55,990 bases of DNA, taken from IMG/VR virus record IMGVR_UViG_3300030116_005147, positions 1 through 55,990 of that record; one strand, given 5' to 3'. Made by a program: the position numbers and the translations under genes. Below the pieces are notes generated by a model, which searched no databases, was not told where the DNA came from, and was given only the letters and a program-made list of their open reading frames with translations. Numbering within the stretch: the stretch's first letter is position 1; every line of letters begins with the position of its first letter. Shown one piece after another: positions 46,042 to 54,003 of this stretch. The DNA is from a virus.

Positions 46042-48186
46042 ATGGCCCCAAAGGTTTATGATACGGGGATTCTTCCGTTACGGACAGAATCTGGAAAGAC
46101 CCTTGGGCCGGTAGAAGTAGCTGCGGAGATACAGAACTTTGAAGTCACGTCGCAAGGAACGCTACGAACTGTTCGGGGGCCTATTCCTGTCTACCCTGAC
46201 TATGGGGACCAGTTGTCTTATTCGTACGGCAACGTACACGGCGTCTTCCACGCGCTACTTAAAGAAGGCAAAAGGGATGTTCTCCTCGCGCATTTCGGAG
46301 ACAAGGTCTACGTTTACGATGGATGGGATCAATCCCCTCCAACCAGCCCCTGGAGAGTTATCATCGGCAGCACTACCGGGACTCCTCCGGGGGTTGCTGC
46401 AGAATTAGTAGATACAACTACGCCGCAGTTTCCTACTCAGTTTGAGCTTGTGTCTAACGGCATTGTCATTATGCCTCAGAACGGTAGCCGTGCTTTCTTC
46501 TATGACGGAGAGGTTTGCACGGAACTGGGGTACGACGCTGCGCCGGGTGCTCCGTACGCTTACGGACCAGACAGTACGACCACTACGTTGGCGGACATGG
46601 CTGGCGATGACAATGGCGGCTTTGACGTATCTGGCGAAACGATGCAGGAGTTTTTTGGTAAAGGTCGTCTGGGCACGGTGGGCACAGAGTACAACGAAAA
46701 CGGGGCTGCCGAGTATGTGTTGAAGGCCAGTCGGTATGCCTATGCGTATCGTTGGGTAGATCGCTGGGGCAACCTGTCTCCGCTGTCTGCAAGGTCCAAC
46801 ACCATTAACTGGAGAAAGCAAAGCGCAGAAGATTTTGGGGATGATGCTTCGGCAACATCCTCACTTGCAGATGCTCGTTTAAAACAACTTACCTTGGCAA
46901 GCGTACAGCCAGGTCCAGAAAGAACCATAGGACGAGATGTTTATCGTACTCGCGATTTACTAAACAGCGGCTTTGCTGACTTGTACAACATACTAAGCGT
47001 GTCTGGGGGAACTGTTTCTGCCAACAAGGCTACGATTCCCGATAACAGTTCTACTTTGTTTCCTGACAACAACCCAGATTCTTGGTTGGTTTTGTCTGCT
47101 GAGGAAACAGACCCTATGCCTGCGGTTCGCTTTGGTCGCTTGGCATTTGGCCGGATGTGGTACAATCCTGTATCAAACCCATCGGCTTTGATTGGTACGT
47201 TACCGGGTCGTTGGGGCACACCAGAAAAAAACCAGATTATCTTTCCTGACGCCAGCGGCGGCGCTTTGACAGGAGCATGGCCAACACAAGGCGGCTTGTT
47301 GGTCTTTACGCAGACATCTACGTTTGTTCTTGTGCCTTTTGACGACGGCATTGGTTTTCGGGCTGCTACTTTGGATGCGTCTAAAGGATGCGTTGCGCCT
47401 TCCAGCATTGCCAATCTTCCGAACGGAACAGTTATGTGGCTGGGCCGAGAGGGCTTTTATTTGTACGACGGTCAGCAGATTGTGCTTGCGTCTGAGGCAG
47501 TGCGAGAACTAACAGAACGTATCAACGCAGGTCGCGCTCTACAGGCGTGTGCTGCTGTAGATCCAACAACAAGAGAGTATCGTTGTTGGGTTCCGATTGA
47601 TGGATCTCGCGAAAACAATCTTTGTTTAATCTGGGACGGCGATGGGTGGCGCAGAAGAACAGGAGAAAACCTGGTTTCTGTTTGTGTGACTAAAGACCAC
47701 CGAAGCGCAATGATAGGCGGTGGAATAGTAAACAAAGGAAACGGCGTCTTTGTACTGGACCGAGAATCGACTGCGTATACTGCTCCTACTCGCGAGTCGG
47801 TAATGGAAACAAGCTGGTTAGAGTGGCCACGATCGCGTGAACGTAAGAGCCCGATGTCGGTGTACGTGCTTTTGCGCGAGTACAGCAACGCTACTTTTGA
47901 AGTAGAGGTGTATCGCGATTGGAGGAAGACCAAGGCGGTGTACACTACCAAAGCTACGCAAATGGTTAGCCCGGAAGACACGCCCGCACTGTGGGGCACG
48001 ACTGAGTGGGACCAAGCAGCAGAGCCAAACCAGTGGGTTAAGCGTCGTCCGTTTTGGAAACAGTTAGATGTTTATGTTCCAAGTTGCGAAACATACAAGA
48101 TTCGTATTTCTACAACTGCTAAAATAGAGTTCGTTGCTTTGAGTGTAGACGAAATGCCCAAGGCAGAGCGGTCACGGATTCCATAA
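46042..48186 (+). CDS. Tail tubular protein B-like (714 aa)
   Basis: Beta-rich with a repeated WDG/YDG pattern typical of tubular B nozzles (KVYVYDGWDQSPPTSP; FFYDGEVC; GFYLYDGQQIV; LIWDGDGWRR). Length and position match T7 gp12 class. It likely forms the hexameric nozzle of the short tail, with fibres attached. Followed by one-base overlapping fibre genes. Confidence 0.75.
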   Translation: MAPKVYDTGILPLRTESGKTLGPVEVAAEIQNFEVTSQGTLRTVRGPIPVYPDYGDQLSYSYGNVHGVFHALLKEGKRDVLLAHFGDKVYVYDGWDQSPPTSPWRVIIGSTTGTPPGVAAELVDTTTPQFPTQFELVSNGIVIMPQNGSRAFFYDGEVCTELGYDAAPGAPYAYGPDSTTTTLADMAGDDNGGFDVSGETMQEFFGKGRLGTVGTEYNENGAAEYVLKASRYAYAYRWVDRWGNLSPLSARSNTINWRKQSAEDFGDDASATSSLADARLKQLTLASVQPGPERTIGRDVYRTRDLLNSGFADLYNILSVSGGTVSANKATIPDNSSTLFPDNNPDSWLVLSAEETDPMPAVRFGRLAFGRMWYNPVSNPSALIGTLPGRWGTPEKNQIIFPDASGGALTGAWPTQGGLLVFTQTSTFVLVPFDDGIGFRAATLDASKGCVAPSSIANLPNGTVMWLGREGFYLYDGQQIVLASEAVRELTERINAGRALQACAAVDPTTREYRCWVPIDGSRENNLCLIWDGDGWRRRTGENLVSVCVTKDHRSAMIGGGIVNKGNGVFVLDRESTAYTAPTRESVMETSWLEWPRSRERKSPMSVYVLLREYSNATFEVEVYRDWRKTKAVYTTKATQMVSPEDTPALWGTTEWDQAAEPNQWVKRRPFWKQLDVYVPSCETYKIRISTTAKIEFVALSVDEMPKAERSRIP

Positions 48187-48860
48187 TGGCACAACGATTT
48201 CCAAAACATAATCCTAAGAACGGAGACGTTATGGACGTAGAAGTCTATAACGAGAGTCTCCGTCCTGTAGTAGAAGAGCTTGGCGGCAGACTAAACGAAA
48301 ACAACTGGAAGACAGGTGCTGTTTCTTCCATAGAGGATTGTTCTGCCGATTACGTCTTGCGCGTAGCCCACAGCAACCAGGCTGTAAACTGGAGCAATAG
48401 TTTTGATTCTGTAGGTCAGCCGTCTGCAAATCCTACTAATGCTTTCAAAGTCAGTCCTGTCATGGAGTGGCAGGTCATAGTAGGCATGAATGTTTCGTTT
48501 ACGTCCCGAGGCTTGTTGCTTTGGGTGATGGGCTCTTTGCAGTATGACGGTGCTGAGGTTGCAAGCAGTGCGGATTATTATTCGTACTTAGAATTTGGTC
48601 TGCAGTTCGGTATTCGCGTCAATGGGTTGGTTGTAGAGGAAAGTATTATAGGCGGTTTGGAAAGGTCTAATGACGTAAAGGGAGAGGGATACGGTTGCGA
48701 CATTGCTCCTGTGGTGTTTGATGCGCTTGTTCCTGTGCCTCCTGGTGCGGTTACTGTTGAGGCAGTAGTTAGAATGCCGAAGAACACAGATTTCAAAACA
48801 TCCAGCGATTACTATTTTGAGATCTTCAACAGAGAACTGATTGTTATAGAGGCACACTAA
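48186..48860 (+). CDS. Tail-associated protein 1 (224 aa)
   Basis: Starts MAQRFPKHNPKNGDVMDVEV with 'build-up' segment SLRPVVEELGGRLNENNW like other phage fibre-base proteins. Remaining part is beta-rich (GLLLWVMGSLQYDGAEVASS; GAVTVEAVVRMP). Three genes of this class follow in overlapping order (224, 249, 231 residues), which suggests related tail-tip or fibre subunits. Confidence 0.6.
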   Translation: MAQRFPKHNPKNGDVMDVEVYNESLRPVVEELGGRLNENNWKTGAVSSIEDCSADYVLRVAHSNQAVNWSNSFDSVGQPSANPTNAFKVSPVMEWQVIVGMNVSFTSRGLLLWVMGSLQYDGAEVASSADYYSYLEFGLQFGIRVNGLVVEESIIGGLERSNDVKGEGYGCDIAPVVFDALVPVPPGAVTVEAVVRMPKNTDFKTSSDYYFEIFNRELIVIEAH

Positions 48861-49609
48861 TGGCTGTTAACTATGTAGAAATAGAAGAAGGCCAGGTTGT
48901 TTCTGCTTCTGTAGCAAACGCCAGCTTGGAAGCTGTTCGTACCGAAGTCAATGACTTAGACGAAACGTCTATTGAGAAGAACACACTGCACAGAGAGCAT
49001 TTACCAAGCACTGTGTTGAGTGCCCATACTACGGGTATTTCTGGAACGGACCATACATACACAGCATCTGCGTATCCATATCCTGGTTGGAACACGGTAT
49101 CTGGGTGGGCTACTACTGGTTTAGATACTCAGGTACAAAGCTTGTTTTTGTCCAGAGAGAAGACAGCAGGCATTTTGGTTCTGGCTAACATTAACGTCAA
49201 AGACATTAGCGGTATCTGGGGCATCTCGGCTGCTTCGTCTACTACTGCGTATCACCCAAGTTGGATGGCTGTGTTTGCAATACAGTTTCGTGCTGGTGGT
49301 GCTTGGCGGCATGTTGCTCGGACTGAGCGATACGTAGAGATGGACACGGGCGACGATAATGACTTTTTAAACAGCACACCAAAGACTGCAGTTAAGTACG
49401 CTACTGATTTGTTGGGTAAAGACGTTGCTATTCGTACCTTGATTAAGGAATCCGACAATCCTTCGGGCATGTCAGTAGACGCTGTTCGGTTGGTCGTAGC
49501 TGTAAAAATACCGTATTTAGCATCGCCGTCTTCTATTCGGGAAACCACTGTTACGCTTAGACAAGGTAATATAAGCGCGATTGCGCTACAAGCGGGAGAG
49601 ATTAGCTGA
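48860..49609 (+). CDS. Tail-associated protein 2 (249 aa)
   Basis: N-terminus NYVEIEEGQVVSASVANASL then VNDLDETSIEKNTLHREHLP is a pattern of fibre or tail-tip proteins in aquatic podoviruses, where residues IEKNTLHREHLPS form a linker. Beta-rich remainder with GAWRHVARTERYV and RLVVAVKIPY. Neighbour set as above. Confidence 0.65.
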   Translation: MAVNYVEIEEGQVVSASVANASLEAVRTEVNDLDETSIEKNTLHREHLPSTVLSAHTTGISGTDHTYTASAYPYPGWNTVSGWATTGLDTQVQSLFLSREKTAGILVLANINVKDISGIWGISAASSTTAYHPSWMAVFAIQFRAGGAWRHVARTERYVEMDTGDDNDFLNSTPKTAVKYATDLLGKDVAIRTLIKESDNPSGMSVDAVRLVVAVKIPYLASPSSIRETTVTLRQGNISAIALQAGEIS

Positions 49610-50304
49610 TGCCTGACATTACGTACCCGCATAGTTTTTCTACTGGCGTAACCGACGCTCAGCAGTTTGCTGAGAACATCTACGATCCAAACGCTGCTCC
49701 AGACTCTTTGGATGTAATCAACGGGTTTTTGGACAACGATAACAGAGAGCCCGGTTGGGACATTGACCACACGCATGTTCGTAGCTTGAGCATGGCGTCT
49801 GGTCAGATGGTGGGCGCGACTGCAAACGCAGACTACCTTGCGGCGTTGTTTCCTGTAGAGGCAACCAGCACCGAAAAGTACAAAGAGATGACGCCTGTTG
49901 CAGGTTGCTCTCTTTCCTTTTTCTGCCCTACAGACGCTGCTGTTGGCATTTTTACTTGGCAAGTGACTGTGTCTAACGATTCTCGCACCGATTCTGGTGC
50001 AGAACTAAATCCGGTGTTGATGTTTTTTATAGACGACGTTCATAAGAAGGAAACGTTTCGTACCCTTCCGGGCACGATGGACTCTGCTGTTGCTACTACG
50101 AAGAACGTTTATAGAGATCGAGTCTACTCGGGTCACTACACTATGGCTCCTTTAGATACTGCAACGCTTACTGCTGGTTGGCACACAGCCAGTCTTCGTG
50201 TGTTGATGCCTGGAGACACGTCTATTTTGTCTTCTTCGTACACTACGCGAAACCCGCTTGTGCGTTTTCGTGTTAGAAACTTTAAAGTGTTTTGGCTTGC
50301 TTAG
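49609..50304 (+). CDS. Tail-associated protein 3 (231 aa)
   Basis: Begins MPDITYPHSFSTGVTDAQQF and has DVINGFLDNDNREPGWDID, a motif I associate with tail proteins of marine podoviruses. C-terminal half is beta-rich and ends FRVRNFKVFWLA. TGATG overlap with the preceding gene. Role in fibre or tip assembly is inferred. Confidence 0.65.
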   Translation: MPDITYPHSFSTGVTDAQQFAENIYDPNAAPDSLDVINGFLDNDNREPGWDIDHTHVRSLSMASGQMVGATANADYLAALFPVEATSTEKYKEMTPVAGCSLSFFCPTDAAVGIFTWQVTVSNDSRTDSGAELNPVLMFFIDDVHKKETFRTLPGTMDSAVATTKNVYRDRVYSGHYTMAPLDTATLTAGWHTASLRVLMPGDTSILSSSYTTRNPLVRFRVRNFKVFWLA

Positions 50305-50316
50305 GAGGAAGGAGTA

Positions 50317-50871
50317 ATGTTTCCAGGTCTGCGTGCGGTTGGCGGTGTCTTAGCGGCTAAAAACAAAGATACGTTGAAAGATAAAATCAAGGGAGCTTTT
50401 GACCCTGGCGTTTCTTTTGGCGATGTCAAGGATGCTTTTTCTGCTCAATACGACCAGCTTGAGGAGCTTCAGAAACAAGATCCCGAGGGACTAACAGAGT
50501 CTCAGAAAGACGCAGCAATGACAAGAAGTGCTGAGGCAGCGACAAAAACAATAGCTGCTCAACAGAAAGCACTTGCTGACCCTACTGCTGTTGGAACGCC
50601 GGACGCTCGATCTATCTCAAGAGCACAGGCTATTACTGGCGAGGGAGCCAAGCAGATTGCTTCGGGGGCTGCACAAACAGCCGCTGAAATAGAACGTTTG
50701 TCAGAAGAGCTTGAGCTTTCTGAAAGAGACAGGAAGTCAGCAGAAATACAACAGCTATTATCAAACATCGCAGCCTATCGAGAAATGCGTAGCCAGCGTC
50801 TAAACAAAATCTTTGGCGGCGTAGGAGCGGCAGCCGGTTCTGTTTTAGGCGAAGTTACTGAGATGGATTAG
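50317..50871 (+). CDS. Putative internal core / internal virion protein (184 aa)
   Basis: A GGAGGAAGGAG site precedes ATG 50317. Long amphipathic helices (about 60-165, TAAEIERLSEELELSERDRK) with Ala, Gln and Glu, ending in a glycine-zipper-like segment (FGGVGAAAGSVLGEV). This fits T7 gp14-type core proteins placed between tail and ejection genes. Confidence 0.6.
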   Translation: MFPGLRAVGGVLAAKNKDTLKDKIKGAFDPGVSFGDVKDAFSAQYDQLEELQKQDPEGLTESQKDAAMTRSAEAATKTIAAQQKALADPTAVGTPDARSISRAQAITGEGAKQIASGAAQTAAEIERLSEELELSERDRKSAEIQQLLSNIAAYREMRSQRLNKIFGGVGAAAGSVLGEVTEMD

Positions 50872-50880
50872 GGGAATACG

Positions 50881-53800
50881 ATGGATCTATTTAGCGAAAT
50901 AGAAAAACTCAAGGGTGATGACTTAGTGGAAGCTCGGGCTCTTTTGCTGTTATTTCAAAAAGTTAACATACCTTTAGATACCATTGTCAAAGCGTTTAAC
51001 GAAAGCGAAGAGCGTCCTGACAAGGTTATTGATTTTTTAAGAAAACAAGCAAACGACAGCGAAGATGCTAGAGCTTATGTCTACGAGGGATATGAAGGAG
51101 GAGCGCAGCGGGTTGCCGATCTTTTTGCACAAGCAGAAACTACAAGATTGTCTGACATATTGCCTCAAGCAACTGCTCCACAGACCGTTGCTGACGAGCC
51201 TGTTGTTGAAGACTTAAAAGAAGAAGCAAGTGACCTTGCGCCTGAAGTCGTAGAAGAAGCCTTGACTATTCCGCAACGCTTGTCTGGCATCATCCCTTCT
51301 CGTCGTCGGTTAGAACAAGAGTTGGATTCAGACCTTATAGAAAAGGCTACTGAGCTACGGAAGTTAGACAGACAGAAAGCTGCTTATGACGCGGCGTTCC
51401 GGGCGGGTAACTTTGCCCGAGAAATGGCTGGTCAAGCTCCGTTGCAGTACGGTTTTGCCCCTGCCATTGCACCTGAAGAGCTAAGTGCAGAAGAAATTGC
51501 GGCACAGAAGACAGCGTTATTGCGTCAAATTTCTGAGCTTCAAAGAGCTAAAGCGCGGCTTTTAGGAGAGCAGCAAAAGAGCGGCAGAGAAAGCGGAAGA
51601 ACACAACGCGAAATCTACCAGATGTTGTTGAAGATGCAAGAAGAGCGCATCAAGACAATGACTGACGCAGAAGAAAAGAGATACAACGATTTGCAGGTTC
51701 GTTTTAAAGAAGCGGGCAAACAAATTGATGACGCAAGAGAAGAGTTAGATCTAAGAAAGAACAAAAAAGCAGGGACTGTTGAGACGGCAGTAACCAAGTA
51801 CTTAGACAACACGTCTGGACTTGGTAGACAAGAAGTGATTCAAGAAGCCTTTAATACCTTACAAGCCGATAAACTTGCCCAGTACTTGCTTATAAAGAGA
51901 ACAGCGGAGGCGTATTCTGCGGATACTATAGTTAACGAGGGAGGCAAGTTTAAAATCGGTCCTCGCACCTTCTTAGATGAAAACGAGTTTGTAGAGGCGG
52001 CATTAACGTTAGGAGTAGATGACGCCAACAGAGACTCTATTCGGCAGGCTTTTAAAGATTTTAAGTCTCAAGCAGTAAGAGTTAATGAGCTTGAGCAAGA
52101 CCAAATAGAGATTCGCAAACAGTTAGATGAGCTTGTTTGGCCGGGCGTATCTAAGTTTTACGCGGACAAACTAAGGACAGCTAACCCTTGGTTTGAGCAG
52201 CAGTTCGGTTCGAGTTCTGGTTTAGGTGTTGTTCAGGCTGCTCCTCCTGCATCAGACATATCGAATGCGTCTTCGTATGTCGCTTCGGTTGCTCCTGGTG
52301 CTGTGCTTGCTGGTTCACAAGTCAAGATGCCTTCTGGCGATGTTGTTTCTTACGATGACTTCGTGTCTCAGTTTCCGAGTGCTATTTATAATCCAGAAAC
52401 GCAATCGTACGGTTCACTGGCCCCGGCTACTCGTTTCTTAGAAGAGACAATCGAGCAGATTCAGGATGAGATTAGTGACCTGGATGAGCCGTCGTTGTCT
52501 GAGATGCAAGAGCGTAAGCAAGAGATTATGGAAGACCCTCGCTTCGATCAGTACATGCAGCGGTTTGGGTATACAGATCCCGAGAAAGCATTTGAGTACT
52601 TCTTAAGCGATTACGCAGCCCGTAGAAAAATCTCTGGTCCTGTCACAGACAGACAGAAGAGAGACGCGGCGATTATGTCCGGTCAAGCCCTGGGCACATT
52701 ACCGCAACGAATCGGGGCTGTCGCAAGAACTGCGCTCGGTCCTGCCGGAAGAGACAGGAGACAACGCAGGCGGCAGGCTATCTTAAACATCTTGAGCCCT
52801 GGTGCTAAGAAGTCTCGCATTACAGAAACAGACGCACGCACGACAGTGCCTACAGAAGACGCACCGGAAACAGCGCCTGCACGGGCTGTCGCTTCTCCAC
52901 CACCCGCACCGACAGAGGAGTCAACCCTTCCTCTTGTTTGGACAGAAGCAGAGGGGACACCTTACGCAAAGTACAGCTTTGATGCCGATGGGAATCTTAC
53001 GATGACCCGTTACAACCCCGAAACGAAAGCGTACGACGGCGAGACAAAGATTATAGATCCTGACAAAAACAAGAAAGCATACGATGCGATTACAGCGTTG
53101 CGTTCTAATCCTGAAAAAGGAAAAGGCTTGGTCTTTCCAGAGAAACCAGCTTCCGGTGCCGATGCCGAAACACAAACTGCTGTAGGTAGAGCAGTAGTGC
53201 AAGAAGCTGTAGAAGGGAAACAAGCACCTACTGCATTGCCTCGTCAGGTTCCGTTGTCGAAAGAGCAGTTTAAAGACGAGCTTTCTCGCATACCAGATGC
53301 CCCTGAAGACATTCAGATGTCTCCTCTTGAACGACTTCGGTTTGCGTTGGACGAGCGAAGAATGCGTCCTTTGAAAGAGGGCAGCCGTGCTCGCGCTAAG
53401 AGTGAAGCCGAGGGAGCAGCAAGAAGAAAGGATGTCGGCATCAAAGCTGCTGAAGATGCTATCTCTCGCGCAAGGATGCTTGACGAAGAGCCACCCGCTT
53501 GGGCTCTTGCTACTATCGACTCTTTGCCGCTTGCTCCTCAAGACCGAGGAGAGATTAGAGCCGAAGGATCGGAAGCACCGGGTAGCTTGGTAGACCCAGC
53601 CCCCGCGCCGTCCGAGACACCGGGCTCTCCCGGCGGTTCACCTGGAGTTCCTTTAGGCGTGTCTGCTCGGTCAGACGAAGAGCGTCCAAACGTAGGATAT
53701 ATCCAACAAGGCGTAACTACGGCAAAACAACGAACCGGTATTCCAGAGCAAGGAGGAGACGCTTTTCCTTCTGCAATTGCGTATGTTGGAGAGCCAGAGG

Positions 53801-53976
53801 TGTCTTCTAAAATGCCTGCTCCAGACGCAGTAGACTCTACAACCGCAGCAGACCCTACAACCGCAGCAGACCCTACAACCAAAGAAAAAGAGCGCAAGCG
53901 TAAGCAGCGTCTTCTGGATAGACTTCTTGAGAAAGCGTACGAACTTCCTTCTACAGGAGGAGTTCCTACTATCTAA
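50881..53976 (+). CDS. Large internal virion protein (1,031 aa)
   Basis: Coiled-coil and helix-rich throughout: a first acidic helical domain, coiled coils at about 150-300 (RQISELQRAKARLLGEQQK) and a mixed middle with FDQYMQRFGYTDPEKAFEYF. The long Pro/Ser/Thr-rich C-terminus ends in tandem AADPTT repeats and a basic helix (KERKRKQRLLDRLLEKAYEL). Together with the next gene it has the place of T7 gp15/gp16. GGGGAATACG precedes ATG. No enzyme motif found. Confidence 0.6.
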   Translation: MDLFSEIEKLKGDDLVEARALLLLFQKVNIPLDTIVKAFNESEERPDKVIDFLRKQANDSEDARAYVYEGYEGGAQRVADLFAQAETTRLSDILPQATAPQTVADEPVVEDLKEEASDLAPEVVEEALTIPQRLSGIIPSRRRLEQELDSDLIEKATELRKLDRQKAAYDAAFRAGNFAREMAGQAPLQYGFAPAIAPEELSAEEIAAQKTALLRQISELQRAKARLLGEQQKSGRESGRTQREIYQMLLKMQEERIKTMTDAEEKRYNDLQVRFKEAGKQIDDAREELDLRKNKKAGTVETAVTKYLDNTSGLGRQEVIQEAFNTLQADKLAQYLLIKRTAEAYSADTIVNEGGKFKIGPRTFLDENEFVEAALTLGVDDANRDSIRQAFKDFKSQAVRVNELEQDQIEIRKQLDELVWPGVSKFYADKLRTANPWFEQQFGSSSGLGVVQAAPPASDISNASSYVASVAPGAVLAGSQVKMPSGDVVSYDDFVSQFPSAIYNPETQSYGSLAPATRFLEETIEQIQDEISDLDEPSLSEMQERKQEIMEDPRFDQYMQRFGYTDPEKAFEYFLSDYAARRKISGPVTDRQKRDAAIMSGQALGTLPQRIGAVARTALGPAGRDRRQRRRQAILNILSPGAKKSRITETDARTTVPTEDAPETAPARAVASPPPAPTEESTLPLVWTEAEGTPYAKYSFDADGNLTMTRYNPETKAYDGETKIIDPDKNKKAYDAITALRSNPEKGKGLVFPEKPASGADAETQTAVGRAVVQEAVEGKQAPTALPRQVPLSKEQFKDELSRIPDAPEDIQMSPLERLRFALDERRMRPLKEGSRARAKSEAEGAARRKDVGIKAAEDAISRARMLDEEPPAWALATIDSLPLAPQDRGEIRAEGSEAPGSLVDPAPAPSETPGSPGGSPGVPLGVSARSDEERPNVGYIQQGVTTAKQRTGIPEQGGDAFPSAIAYVGEPEVSSKMPAPDAVDSTTAADPTTAADPTTKEKERKRKQRLLDRLLEKAYELPSTGGVPTI

Positions 53977-54003
53977 TACATTACGCTGACCCTGGAGGCA
54001 TGC